Below, piece by piece: positions 49,652 to 58,006 of a stretch of DNA of 64,000 nt; positions within the stretch are counted from its first letter, which is position 1, and each line of letters starts with the position of its first letter. This DNA is from Bacillota bacterium. Lineage in GTDB: Bacteria > Bacillota > Clostridia > Christensenellales > Aristaeellaceae. Made by a program: the position numbers and the translations under genes. Location: positions 62,001 to 126,000 of the forward strand of contig JAEYPB010000064.1 of the NCBI GenBank assembly GCA_023411175.1, in the 5' to 3' direction. Under the pieces are notes generated by a model. That model searched no databases. It worked only from the letters and a program-made list of their open reading frames with translations, and was not told the origin of the DNA.

Positions 49652-50869
49652 CTATTTTCTCAAAAGATCGTATGCCGCCTTGAGCTGCGCGTCCTTTTGA
49701 AGATCCGGTGTTCCGCCCACCGAGACGGTGGCCTCCACGGCCACGTCTGGCTCGATGCCGACGCCGTGGATCGAACGCCCCTTGGGCGTGTAGTAGGTGG
49801 CGGTGGTCAGTTGCATGCCCGCGCCGTCCGTCCTAAAGGGCAGCATGGTCTGCACGATGCCCTTGCCGTAGGTCTTGACGCCAACGACCTTGGCGACGCC
49901 GTAGTCCTGCAGCGCGCCCGCCAGGATCTCCGAAGCGCTGGCCGACATGCCGTTGACCACGACCGCCATCGGCACGTCCCAGTGGCCTTCTTCGGAGTAA
50001 TACTCCTCCCGCGCCCCGCTCCGGTCCTGGGTGTAGACGATGAGTCCTGCCGGCAGCAACTGGTCGGCAATCTTGACCACGTCGGACAGAAGGCCGCCGG
50101 GGTTCGAGCGCACATCGATGATGAGGCCCTTGACGTTCTGTTTTTTCAGGTCGTTCACCGCCGAAATGAAGCCGGTGGCGTCATCGCCGATGAACTCATA
50201 GATCATGATGTAGCCGATGTCGCCGGGCAGAACCTGATGGGCGACCCGCTTCATCGTGATGGTGCGGGGCTTCAGCGAGATGGTCTGCACCTTTTTCCCG
50301 CGCCGGAGCGTCAGCTCCAGCGTGTCGCCGCTGAAATCGCGGATCATCTGGATGGCTTCATCCATCGTTCGGGCGTCGGAGGCGCTGACGGTTTCTCCGT
50401 TGACGGCCAATACCACGTCGCCAGGCTTTACGCCGGCCTCGATCGCGGGCGAGTCCTCAAAGATGCGCAGAACCACCAACATGCCATCCTTGTCGGCGGA
50501 AAGCAGAAGCCCCACGCCCTCGTAGACGCCCTGGCTGCGCTCGGCCATCTCCTGCATTTCATCGGGGGTGTAGTAGAAAGTGTAGGGGTCTTCGACGCTC
50601 TCCAGCATGCCGCGCACCGCGCCCAGCACAAGTTTGTCCTCGTCCAGCGCCTTGTAATAGTCGGTTTCGAGGATGCCGCGCACCTCGTCCAGCCGGCGGT
50701 AGCGCTCGATCAGGTCGTATTCCTCCTGAGAGACCACCACCGAGCCGTCCTCCTGGTCGGCGCTCGGCAGTACACCGCCGGAGATGCGCAACGTAATGGC
50801 CGACGAAACGCCGGCCACCACCACCACAATCCACAGTACCGAAAGCCAAACGATTGATCGCTTGCCCAT
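49652..50869 (-). CDS. C-terminal processing peptidase (S41 family)
   Basis: A 405-residue secreted or membrane-anchored serine protease. One N-terminal hydrophobic segment (about 5-27) leads to a PDZ domain (about 105-195; PGDVVLAVNGETVSASDART) and the S41 catalytic domain: Ser in VVNGMSASASEILAG near 308 and Lys in VGVKTYGKGIVQT near 333 form the Ser-Lys dyad. CtpA/CtpB-type proteases act on cell-envelope or sporulation signalling proteins; which applies here is unknown. ATG 50869 follows GGAGGC, 40 bases after the regulator gene. Confidence 0.92.
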   Translation of the reverse strand: MGKRSIVWLSVLWIVVVVAGVSSAITLRISGGVLPSADQEDGSVVVSQEEYDLIERYRRLDEVRGILETDYYKALDEDKLVLGAVRGMLESVEDPYTFYYTPDEMQEMAERSQGVYEGVGLLLSADKDGMLVVLRIFEDSPAIEAGVKPGDVVLAVNGETVSASDARTMDEAIQMIRDFSGDTLELTLRRGKKVQTISLKPRTITMKRVAHQVLPGDIGYIMIYEFIGDDATGFISAVNDLKKQNVKGLIIDVRSNPGGLLSDVVKIADQLLPAGLIVYTQDRSGAREEYYSEEGHWDVPMAVVVNGMSASASEILAGALQDYGVAKVVGVKTYGKGIVQTMLPFRTDGAGMQLTTATYYTPKGRSIHGVGIEPDVAVEATVSVGGTPDLQKDAQLKAAYDLLRK

Positions 50870-50909
50870 GAACGCCTCCAAGAATCAGGATCGGAACATC
50901 CTATGCGCT

Positions 50910-51980
50910 TCAGATCCGATTCTTGTGCTCGCCCGTCTTGCCAAGCAGCATCATCATTTTGAAGGTGACCGCGTCGTCAAAGGAGCGCAGGTCGAGGCCG
51001 ATGATCCGCTGCACCTTGTCCAGCCGGTAGACCAGGGTGTTGCGGTGGATGTAGATCTGCCGCGCGGTCTCCGACAGGTTCAGGCTGTTCTCGAAGAATT
51101 TTTCGATGGTGTGCAGCATCTCCTCGTTGAAGAGCCGCGCAGTCTTGCGGTTGAACATGAGCAGGTTGTACTTCTGGCTCATCTCCGGGGAGATGTCGGC
51201 CAGGAAGCGCTCGAGGAGCAGCTTCCGGTAGACGAAGACGTGGTTGTCCGGGCGGTAGACGCGCCCCACGTCAATGGCCTTGCGGGCCTCGCGGAAGGAT
51301 TCGGACAAAAGCGACAGCGATTTCTTCGGCTCACCGATGCCGATGTGCACCGGGTGGCTGGTCTCGCTGATGAAGGTGGACTCAATCGCCTGGCCCAGCT
51401 GCTCCAGCTCCTCAAAGTCCTCCTGCTCGTCGATCTGCTTGATGAGCACCACCGTGTGGCGGTCGATCTCGACGATCGAATCGCCGCCCGCCTCCGGGGC
51501 GACGTTTTCCAGGATGTTGAGCGTCGTCTCGGTGTCCACATGGGACAGGTGCAGAAGCACCACGCAGCGGTTCTTCTCCAGCGGGATGGTGTGCTCCATC
51601 GCCAGCGACTCCAGCTCCGCGCCCTCAACCTCTTCTCGGAGGATGCATCGGAGAGACTGCTCGCGGTCGGCGTGGGGCAGATCGACTTTGGTCAGCATGT
51701 TGATCATTTCCGCGCACAGAATCGCGCAGTTGGAGACATCCTGCGAGTCTCCGGGCAGGCACAAAAACAGCGGATGCGCGCCCTCCGTGCCGATGAGCGT
51801 AAACCCGCCGTACACCAAAGGCGCCGTGGGGTTCTGCCTGAGCACCTCGGGCAGCGTGAATTCGCGGTTGTTGTCCTCTGGCAAGATCACCTGACCGTTG
51901 TTGTCCAGCAGCATGACGTTCATGCTGATTTTCGAAAGCAGGCTTGAAATCTTCGCGATGACGCGATGGTCCAGATACAT
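50910..51980 (-). CDS. CdaR/PucR-family transcriptional regulator
   Basis: A 356-residue regulator with the layout of CdaR proteins: an N-terminal sugar-diacid-recognition-like domain (MYLDHRVIAKISSLLSKISMNVMLLDNNG), a GGDEF-like central region, and a C-terminal HTH_30 (SLNLSETARQIYIHRNTLVYRLDKVQRIIGLDLRSF begins near 292). The ligand is not known. It lies between a sugar ABC ATPase gene and ctpA; CdaR-type genes next to MsmX/UgpC-type ATPases recur in Clostridia, so control of sugar uptake is a reasonable guess. GGGAGG precedes the start. A 255-base leader separates it from its promoter. Confidence 0.82.
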   Translation of the reverse strand: MYLDHRVIAKISSLLSKISMNVMLLDNNGQVILPEDNNREFTLPEVLRQNPTAPLVYGGFTLIGTEGAHPLFLCLPGDSQDVSNCAILCAEMINMLTKVDLPHADREQSLRCILREEVEGAELESLAMEHTIPLEKNRCVVLLHLSHVDTETTLNILENVAPEAGGDSIVEIDRHTVVLIKQIDEQEDFEELEQLGQAIESTFISETSHPVHIGIGEPKKSLSLLSESFREARKAIDVGRVYRPDNHVFVYRKLLLERFLADISPEMSQKYNLLMFNRKTARLFNEEMLHTIEKFFENSLNLSETARQIYIHRNTLVYRLDKVQRIIGLDLRSFDDAVTFKMMMLLGKTGEHKNRI

Positions 51981-52020
51981 CCCTATTCCTCCCGTTCGGC
52001 TTGCCGTGCAACCGACTTCT

Positions 52021-52140
52021 TTATTTTTGTCTTGTTTGGGGGAATATCAAAAGGGCGATCCCTTCGACATTCATATAAAATACTGGAGCGGATGCCGGCT
52101 GAATTTGGGCGGTCAGCGGGCGGAACGAAAGCGTCTCCAT
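52021..52140 (-). CDS. Possible 39-residue leader ORF upstream of the CdaR-type gene
   Basis: An ATG at 52140 has a good ribosome site (GGGAGG six bases before) and runs 39 codons (METLSFRPLTAQIQPAS...) to a TAA 40 bases before the regulator start. The peptide has no recognisable domain; a hydrophobic stretch GIALLIF lies near its end. It may be a translated leader peptide or a chance ORF. Confidence 0.3.
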   Translation of the reverse strand: METLSFRPLTAQIQPASAPVFYMNVEGIALLIFPQTRQK

Positions 52141-52233
52141 TCCTGTGCCTCCCGTAACGCTAACGCAGTGCATCCCAAGCCTTCCCGAAAACCCGATTTG
52201 GCCGTTCAACCCGGTAGCGCGTCAGGCACAACG

Positions 52234-52249
52234 CCACTATATATAGTAT
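52234..52249. promoter_or_regulatory. NrdR-box-like palindrome at the CdaR-gene promoter
   Basis: CCACTATATATAGTAT contains the perfect palindrome ACTATATATAGT (52236-52247) and agrees with the NrdR consensus at 13 of 16 positions. It overlaps the -10 and start site of the minus-strand promoter. The regulated gene is not a reductase, so the binding protein is uncertain. Confidence 0.4.
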
Positions 52250-52273
52250 ATCCGCCGCAGACGGATAAGACAA
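52245..52273 (-). promoter_or_regulatory. sigma-A-type promoter of the CdaR-type gene
   Basis: On the minus strand TTGTCT (52273-52268), 17-base spacer, TATACT (52250-52245). The whole promoter is embedded in two palindromes. Confidence 0.6.
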
Positions 52274-52297
52274 TATCGTCTTACCGCCTGCGGCGGA
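52251..52297. repeat. Long inverted repeat covering the CdaR-gene -35 region
   Basis: TCCGCCGCAG (52251-52260) pairs perfectly with CTGCGGCGGA (52288-52297); inside, CGG and TAAGAC (52262-52271) pair with GTCTTA and CCG (52278-52286) with one bulge. About 19 pairs in 47 bases. It is 48 bases after the ABC ATPase stop and has no T run, so it could be a transcript-end structure, an operator, or both. Confidence 0.65.
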
Positions 52298-52344
52298 AAA
52301 TTAATCAACAAATAACGCCGTTCAGCGTTTCACCACGCGACTCC

Positions 52345-53466
52345 TCAGCGGTTGAGGATGGTGTTGAACGTCTCCGCATCGAAGAAGTGGAGGCGGTTGG
52401 CGTCGAAGGCGACCTTGATCTTGTCGCCGCCGCGCGCGGTGGAGCGCGGGTCAACGCGGGCGATGATGTTGTCATCCTTGCCGGAGGTCTTCAGGTACAG
52501 GTAGGTCTCCGAGCCCATCAGCTCAACGATCTCAACCGCGACGTTGATGGTGGAGTCCGGCGCGTTGGACAGGAAGATCTCCTCGTCGTGGATGTTCTCG
52601 GGGCGGATGCCCATGATAACGTCCTTGCCGATGTAGCTGTCAGACACGAACTTCTTCAGCTTGCCTTCGGGGATCTTGACGGCGTTATCGCCGAACACGG
52701 CATAGACGCCGCCGTCCTTCTTCGTCAGCTTGACGTTGAAGAAGTTCATCTGCGGGGTGCCGATGAAGCCCGCGACGAAGTGGTTGGTCGGGAAATCGTA
52801 CAGGTTCTGCGGGGTATCAACCTGCTGAATGAAACCATCCTTCATGACCACGATGCGGGAACCCATCGTCATGGCCTCGGTCTGGTCGTGGGTGACGTAA
52901 ATGAAAGTGGTCTGCAGACGCTGGTGGAGCTTGGTGATCTCGGTACGCATCTGCACGCGCAGCTTGGCGTCGAGGTTGGAGAGCGGCTCGTCCATCAGGA
53001 AGACCTTGGGCTCGCGGACGATGGCGCGGCCCAGCGCGACGCGCTGGCGCTGACCGCCCGACAGGGCCTTGGGCTTGCGACCGAGGAGGTGTTCGATGTC
53101 CAGGATCTTGGCGGCTTCACGGACGCGGCGCTCGATCTCCGCCTTGGGGGTCTTGCGCAGTTTGAGGCCAAAGGCCATGTTGTCATACACCGTCATATGG
53201 GGATACAGCGCGTAGTTCTGGAAAACCATCGCGATGTCGCGATCCTTGGGCGCAACGTCGTTGACCAGTCGGTCGCTGATGTAGAGTTCGCCTTCGGAAA
53301 TCTCCTCCAAGCCGGCGACCATGCGCAGCGTGGTGGACTTGCCGCAGCCGGACGGGCCGACCAAGACGATGAACTCCTTGTCCTCGATGTCCAGACAGAA
53401 ATCGCTCACAGCGGTCACGTTGCCAGAGTAAATCTTGTAGATATGCTTCAAGGATACGTTTGCCAT
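52345..53466 (-). CDS. Sugar ABC transporter ATPase (MsmX/UgpC/MalK type)
   Basis: A 373-residue ATP-binding subunit of carbohydrate CUT1 importers. It has Walker A GPSGCGKST near 37-45, signature LSGGQRQRVALGRAIV, Walker B VFLMDEPLSNLDAKLR, the switch His in VTHDQTEAM, and a C-terminal TOBE/MalK regulatory domain (about 235-373). No permease or binding-protein gene adjoins it, so, like Bacillus MsmX, it may serve several sugar importers encoded elsewhere. ATG 53466 follows GAGGAGG. A TATAAT lies at 53542-53547 on the minus strand with only a weak -35. Confidence 0.92.
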   Translation of the reverse strand: MANVSLKHIYKIYSGNVTAVSDFCLDIEDKEFIVLVGPSGCGKSTTLRMVAGLEEISEGELYISDRLVNDVAPKDRDIAMVFQNYALYPHMTVYDNMAFGLKLRKTPKAEIERRVREAAKILDIEHLLGRKPKALSGGQRQRVALGRAIVREPKVFLMDEPLSNLDAKLRVQMRTEITKLHQRLQTTFIYVTHDQTEAMTMGSRIVVMKDGFIQQVDTPQNLYDFPTNHFVAGFIGTPQMNFFNVKLTKKDGGVYAVFGDNAVKIPEGKLKKFVSDSYIGKDVIMGIRPENIHDEEIFLSNAPDSTINVAVEIVELMGSETYLYLKTSGKDDNIIARVDPRSTARGGDKIKVAFDANRLHFFDAETFNTILNR

Positions 53467-53625
53467 AGACAAATCCTCCTCACAATTGAAGCGATGATAC
53501 ATGCGCACGGCTCACGCATGCGCCATCGCTTTACTAAGTAAATTATACACATATAACCGAAAAAAAACCACTACTGATCTTCACAAAATTGCTCGGGGGC
53601 ATTTGTTGTCTTTGGATACCCTACC

Positions 53626-53652
53626 AAAAGCGCCCCATTTTATTTAGGGCGC
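53626..53652 (-). terminator. Terminator after yfbR
   Basis: On the minus strand GCGCCC (53652-53647) pairs with GGGCGC (53635-53630), followed by TTTT (53629-53626). The loop is 11 AT-rich bases. It is about 44 bases after the stop. Confidence 0.7.
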
Positions 53653-53695
53653 ATGGCCCACTTGACGCAGTTTGCGAAAATCCACGGCAACATTT

Positions 53696-54277
53696 TTAAT
53701 CCAACTGGTCCAGCGGCATGGAAAAACTGGGCGCGAACTCCCGCATGAATTCGTCAACCTCCTGCATACGCATGCCGGCGAGCGCCTCCCGGATGTCGCT
53801 TTCCGCGGTGGCAAACTCGCGGTTGCCGAGGCTCAGTTCCTCGACACACTTCAGGTACGCGCATATCTTGTCGGCCGCCTTGACCAGCTTCCACTCCGCC
53901 GTCGATTCGTCCGGGAAGAGCAAGGGCCTAAAATCCGCCTGAAGATCCTCCGGCAGGTAGCCCAAGAGCTTTTCGCTGGCAATGCGCTCGATTTCCTTGT
54001 ACGCGCGCTTGATGCCGGGGTTGAAATACTTGATGGGCGAAGCCAGATCCCCGGTGATGACCTCGGCCGCCTCGTGGTAGATGGCCAGCTTCAGGATCAT
54101 GTCTTCGTCATACGCCTGCCCAAAGCGCCGACGGCCGATGACCGCCAGCGCGTGGGCGATCATCGCCACCTGCAGCGAATGCTCCTGATCGTTTTCCTCG
54201 ATGGTGCTTCGCCGCAGGTTCCAGCGCTTGATCAGCCGCATCCGGGCCATGTAGGCGTAAAAATGGCTTTTGTGCAT
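53696..54277 (-). CDS. yfbR: HD-domain 5'-deoxynucleotidase (YfbR family)
   Basis: A 193-residue HD phosphohydrolase resembling E. coli YfbR, which dephosphorylates deoxynucleoside 5'-monophosphates. Metal ligands appear as QEHSLQVAMIAH and IYHEAAEVITGD; SPIKYFNPGIKRAYKEIE and KAADKICAYLKCVEE also match. Length is typical. It could adjust dUMP/dNMP pools for the nearby thyX and nrd genes. It starts after AGGAGAG and is divergent from the thiT leader. Confidence 0.87.
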   Translation of the reverse strand: MHKSHFYAYMARMRLIKRWNLRRSTIEENDQEHSLQVAMIAHALAVIGRRRFGQAYDEDMILKLAIYHEAAEVITGDLASPIKYFNPGIKRAYKEIERIASEKLLGYLPEDLQADFRPLLFPDESTAEWKLVKAADKICAYLKCVEELSLGNREFATAESDIREALAGMRMQEVDEFMREFAPSFSMPLDQLD

Positions 54278-54309
54278 TGTTAATTCTCTCCTGTTACCAT
54301 CCCATTTGC

Positions 54310-54338
54310 TTGACAGCCCCTGTTTTGCAGCTTACAAT
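54310..54338 (+). promoter_or_regulatory. sigma-A-type promoter of the TPP riboswitch-thiT unit
   Basis: TTGACA (54310-54315), 17-base spacer, TACAAT (54333-54338); the aptamer begins about ten bases later. Confidence 0.88.
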
Positions 54339-54348
54339 GGCGTTGCAA

Positions 54349-54435
54349 CCGCTGGGGGCGCTTTACGCTGAGATGGACGTTCATTCGTCCGGTCCCTTGG
54401 AACCTGACGTGGGTAATCCCACCGTAGGGAAGCGG
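54349..54435 (+). promoter_or_regulatory. TPP (thiamine pyrophosphate) riboswitch aptamer
   Basis: All the hallmark THI-box blocks are present in order: GGGGGCGC (54354-54361), CTGAGA (54368-54373), GAACCTGA (from 54400), GGGTAATCCCACCGTAGGGA (54411-54430). P1 pairs CCGCT (54349-54353) with AGCGG (54431-54435); a GGACG/CGTCC stem forms the variable arm. A terminator follows, so thiamine pyrophosphate should switch off thiT by early termination. Confidence 0.96.
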
Positions 54436-54469
54436 ATGGCGCCCGTATTGTCGGGTGGCCGTTCCGTTT

Positions 54470-54504
54470 CCCGCATGCCGAGGCATGCGGGTTTCTTTAT
54501 TTCT
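54470..54504 (+). terminator. Riboswitch expression-platform terminator
   Basis: CCCGCATGC (54470-54478) pairs with GCATGCGGG (54483-54491), loop CGAG, followed by TTTCTTTATTTCTTT. It lies 45 bases ahead of thiT. Confidence 0.88.
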
Positions 54505-54548
54505 TTCGCCCAAAGCGGTCGCCATCCTGAACCAAAGGGGGAAACCGC

Positions 54549-55361
54549 ATGAAACGCCTGGTCACTGTCCTGACGATTCTCACCGTCGCGCTGCTCTTCG
54601 TCCTTCCCTGCCTGGCTGAAACCGAAGCCACGGCCGCGCCGGATGCCTCCGTCGAGGTCGCCGCGCCCGAGGAAGCCGCCGAAGCGGAGGCCGAATCTGG
54701 AAGCTGGTTCTCAACCTCTACTCTAACCGAAAAACTCGCCGCTGTCCAGTGGTATACCTGGCTGGTCGTCATCGCGCTCATTGTGCTGGCCGCCGTGCTC
54801 ATCAAGGCGGGCAAGGCCCAGTGGAACGCGAGGGTTCTCGCCTACGCGGCGATGACGGTGGCCATTTCCTTTGTGCTGTCGACGCTGAGGCTGTTCAAGA
54901 TGCCCCAGGGCGGCTCGATCACGCTGGTTTCGATGCTGCCCATCATCGCCTTTTCGCTGGCCTTCGGCCCGGCGCGCGGCGCGCTGGTGGGCTGCGCCTA
55001 CGGCTTTTTGCAGCTTCTACACGATCCGTATGTGATCCACCCACTGCAGATGCTGACGGACTACCCGCTGGCTTTCGCGGCGCTGGCGCTGGGCGGTTTT
55101 GCCGGAAAGACGAAGCTGCCGGATTACTGGAAGTTGCCGACGGCGGTAGTGATCGGAAGCCTCGGGCGGTTTTTGATGGCGGTATTGTCCGGCGTGGTGT
55201 TCTTCGCCGAATATGCGGGCGATCAGAACGTCCTCATCTATTCTTCGGTCTACAACATCTCCTACTTGGGGCCGGATGCGCTTTTGTGCCTCGCGGTGGC
55301 GCTGATTCCGGGGATTTCACGCATCGTCGACGCCCTCAAGGCGGGGCAGGTCAAGGCGTAA
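54549..55361 (+). CDS. thiT: ECF transporter thiamine-binding subunit ThiT with extended N-terminus
   Basis: ThiT is the S-component that captures thiamine for the shared ECF module. The core (about residues 95-262) has six hydrophobic segments and family-like text such as KMPQGGSITLVSMLPIIAFSLAFGPARGALVG, with WNARVLAYAAMTVAISFVLS before it. Ahead of it are about 90 extra residues: a signal-peptide-like segment (1-23, ending CLAE), an Ala/Glu-rich stretch (24-50) and another helix (about 70-88). Ordinary ThiT is about 190 residues; this one is 270. The TPP riboswitch upstream independently fixes the substrate class. Confidence 0.92.
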   Translation: MKRLVTVLTILTVALLFVLPCLAETEATAAPDASVEVAAPEEAAEAEAESGSWFSTSTLTEKLAAVQWYTWLVVIALIVLAAVLIKAGKAQWNARVLAYAAMTVAISFVLSTLRLFKMPQGGSITLVSMLPIIAFSLAFGPARGALVGCAYGFLQLLHDPYVIHPLQMLTDYPLAFAALALGGFAGKTKLPDYWKLPTAVVIGSLGRFLMAVLSGVVFFAEYAGDQNVLIYSSVYNISYLGPDALLCLAVALIPGISRIVDALKAGQVKA

Positions 55362-55380
55362 GTTTATCGAAAAGCAAAAT

Positions 55381-55409
55381 GGGGCGCGCGAAAATGCGCG
55401 CCCCCTCTT
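55381..55409. terminator. Bidirectional terminator between thiT and pgi
   Basis: GGGGCGCGC (55381-55389) pairs with GCGCGCCCC (55396-55404); CTCTTT follows on the plus strand and ATTTTGC on the minus strand. Confidence 0.82.
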
Positions 55410-55416
55410 TATGTGC

Positions 55417-56817
55417 TTACAAGAGGTATTCAGCCTTCCGTTCCGGTCGGGTCTTCATCTCGGCGCGCTTGGCGTCATGCTTCTCGGATTCAAAGCCCAT
55501 TACCGCGTAGGCGGCGAGTTTGGATTCTTCGACGCCGGGCTGGTTGAAGGCGTCGATGTTCAGAAGCGCCCCGGCGTAGGCGGTGACCAGCTCGAAGAAG
55601 TAGAGCAGCTGGCCGACGGTGCTCGCATTCACCTCGGGCAGGGTAATGGTCTGGCTCATGCGCTGGGATTTGTACAGCGCGTACTCGGTGCCGGCGCGTT
55701 CCGCCTCGATCAGCTGGTTGTGAGACTTGCCGCCCAGGAACGCGATGGTGTCGATGTCGTCGCAGCCATGCGGGATGGGCATCTCGGCGCGGAATTTTTC
55801 GACCTTCAGGAAGGTGATGACCTTATCGAAGGGGCCTTCGGTGTACAGCTGCAGCTGCGAGTGCTGGTCGGTAACGCCCAGCGCCTTGACCGGCGTCTGC
55901 CCAACCGCGCAGGGCTTGCCATCCAGCGTCACATTCTTGCCGAGGCTCTCCGCCCAGAGCTGGGCGTACCAATCGCTCATGAGCTTCAGGGAGTCCGCGT
56001 AGGGCAGCATGACGGACACGTTCTTGCACGCCTCCATGGCGAGCACCATCAGGCCCGCGTCAAGGAGCGCCGGGTTCTTCCATACATCGTCCGTCTTGCA
56101 GCGCTCGTCCATCGCCTTCGCGCCTTCGAGAAGGCCGCGGATGTCGATGCCGCAGACCGCCGCCGCGATGAGGCCCACCGGGGAAAGCTCGGAAAACCTG
56201 CCGCCGACGCCGTCCGGGATGTAGAAGGTGTCGTAGCCTTCGCGCTCGGCAATCTTGATCAGGAAGCCCTTGGTTCGGGATGTCGTGATCAGGATGTGGC
56301 GGCGGTAGTCCTCCCCCACGGCCTTTTTGAGAAGATCCAGCACGATCAGGTACTGGCTCATGGTCTCGGCGGTGCCGCCGGACTTTGTAATGACATTAAA
56401 ACATGTCTTTGTAATATCAATTACGTCCAGAAGCGAAGCCATGCGCTCCGGATCGATGTTGTCCTCGATGTAAAGCTTGGGGCCGGGGCGCACGCCGTCC
56501 GGCAGCTCGTTGTAGCGCAGATGGCTGAGGGCCTGGTGCACCGCAGCCGGGCCCAGCGCCGAACCGCCGATGCCCAGAACCACAAAGGCGTCAAACTGCC
56601 CGCGGATCTCCGCCGCCTTTTTCTCAATTGACGAAACGATTTCCGCCTGATCGTAGGGCAGATCCATCCAACCCTGCATGCCCTTGCCTCGGTTCGCTTC
56701 CACCTGGGCGTGGGCATTCTTCAAAGCGGGCTCCATCGCCGCGATCTGGGCACGGTCCAATCCCTTGCCGCCCAGGAAATCATTCATCATGTGGTTGATG
56801 TCCAGCTTGATCTGCAT
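55417..56817 (-). CDS. pgi: Glucose-6-phosphate isomerase
   Basis: Pgi interconverts glucose-6-phosphate and fructose-6-phosphate. The 466-residue protein has two SIS domains: FVVLGIGGSALGPAAV (near 78-93) binds the phosphate, VITKSGGTAETMSQY follows, and the catalytic Glu lies in the DGVGGRFSELSPVGL region. QHSQLQLYTEGPFDK holds the conserved histidine region. Length is that of the shorter, Bacillus-type enzymes. It is monocistronic, divergent from the DUF3810 gene. Confidence 0.95.
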   Translation of the reverse strand: MQIKLDINHMMNDFLGGKGLDRAQIAAMEPALKNAHAQVEANRGKGMQGWMDLPYDQAEIVSSIEKKAAEIRGQFDAFVVLGIGGSALGPAAVHQALSHLRYNELPDGVRPGPKLYIEDNIDPERMASLLDVIDITKTCFNVITKSGGTAETMSQYLIVLDLLKKAVGEDYRRHILITTSRTKGFLIKIAEREGYDTFYIPDGVGGRFSELSPVGLIAAAVCGIDIRGLLEGAKAMDERCKTDDVWKNPALLDAGLMVLAMEACKNVSVMLPYADSLKLMSDWYAQLWAESLGKNVTLDGKPCAVGQTPVKALGVTDQHSQLQLYTEGPFDKVITFLKVEKFRAEMPIPHGCDDIDTIAFLGGKSHNQLIEAERAGTEYALYKSQRMSQTITLPEVNASTVGQLLYFFELVTAYAGALLNIDAFNQPGVEESKLAAYAVMGFESEKHDAKRAEMKTRPERKAEYLL

Positions 56818-56980
56818 GTACCTCTTCCTTTCAACGAAGCCGTTTGGATCAGTATACCCTAAAAGTGTTAATTTTGCGCCGTTGCTTCCATCTATTGCAT
56901 TTGATTTTGTACGTGTCTGTATGGGATAATTTCATTGGAGCCATAGGCGCGTGAATAGAATGATTCGGGAGGTGGCGATC

Positions 56981-58006
56981 GTGCGCAAGGCGCTTTTTCT
57001 GGCCGCCGTTGCGACGGCGCTGTCCATCGTGTTTGCGCTGTCCGGGACTGTGGCCGCCTGGTTTTCGCGCAACATAGCCCTGCCGCTCTCCGCGGTGATC
57101 GCCCGGGTCACGTCGGTCACCGACTGGCCGGTGGGCGAAACGCTCTTGATCTTCGTCGCGCTGGCGGTCATCGTACTGCTCGCCTGGGCCGCCATCCGGC
57201 GCAGGGCCCCGAGGGAGGCGGCCTTCGCGCTTTCGATCGTTTTTCTGATGTATGCGGTTCTGTGGGTGCCGCAGTGTTTCGTGCCCGCAAAAGAAACAGA
57301 AAACTATGAAACCTGGCGGCTTATAAAGCTCACCCGGGTTCTGGCGGCGCAGGCGGAAGAACTTCGAAACGACGCGTACGCCGCGCCGGACGCATCCAAA
57401 ACGGAAATACTCGCCGCCGCGCGGGATGCGGTGGCCGCCCTTCAAATAAGCGACAGGCCGCTTTACTCCCCGAAGCTTTCGCGCTTTCCGCAGGTCCTCC
57501 AGACGCTAAAGATCGGCGGACTGTACGCGCCATGGACCGGCGAGGCGATCGTCAGTCCCAATGAGCCGATCTTTACGCTGCCCTTCCTCGCCACCCACGA
57601 ACTCGCCCACGCGGCGGGCATCGCCCGGGAGGACGAGGCCAACTTCGCCGCCTATCAGGCGTGCATGACCGGCGACGCGCGGTTTCAGTATGCCGGGACG
57701 ATCTACGCGCTGCGCTACTCGATGGACGCGCTGCGCTCCATCGACATGACCAAGTGGTTCGAGATCCGCAAGGAGTTTGACGAAGGCGTCCGGTACGACT
57801 TCAGCCGCATCGACGACCTGGGCGACGCCGCCTCGGGCACCGCTGCCTTTGCCGATCGCGCGGCGGAGGCGTTCCTGCGGTTGAGCGGCCAGCCTGCGGG
57901 CCTCGCCAGCTACACCGGAATGGTCAATTTCCTCCTAAGCGATGTTTCGCTCGTAGATGATCCTCAGACCCTTCAGCGTGAGGATGCCATCCAGTACATC
58001 GATTGA
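56981..58006 (+). CDS. DUF3810 family membrane protein with HELAH metal motif
   Basis: A 341-residue protein with three N-terminal helices (roughly 5-25, 42-65, 75-95) and a soluble domain holding THELAHAAGIAREDEANF near 205-222, a zincin-like HExxH (HELAH) with the downstream Glu typical of DUF3810. A protease role is inferred, not shown. The best start is GTG 56981, eight bases after GGGAGG; GTG 56951 and ATG 56960 are in frame but lack ribosome sites. The last 72 bases overlap coaX in antisense. A GATAAT with TTGATT (18-base spacer) upstream may be its promoter. Confidence 0.82.
   Translation: MRKALFLAAVATALSIVFALSGTVAAWFSRNIALPLSAVIARVTSVTDWPVGETLLIFVALAVIVLLAWAAIRRRAPREAAFALSIVFLMYAVLWVPQCFVPAKETENYETWRLIKLTRVLAAQAEELRNDAYAAPDASKTEILAAARDAVAALQISDRPLYSPKLSRFPQVLQTLKIGGLYAPWTGEAIVSPNEPIFTLPFLATHELAHAAGIAREDEANFAAYQACMTGDARFQYAGTIYALRYSMDALRSIDMTKWFEIRKEFDEGVRYDFSRIDDLGDAASGTAAFADRAAEAFLRLSGQPAGLASYTGMVNFLLSDVSLVDDPQTLQREDAIQYID

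Noticed and set aside
52141..52344. Search for a gene in the remainder of the 51981-52344 gap
   Set aside because: Only the promoter, palindromes and the short leader ORF are visible; no further coding signal.
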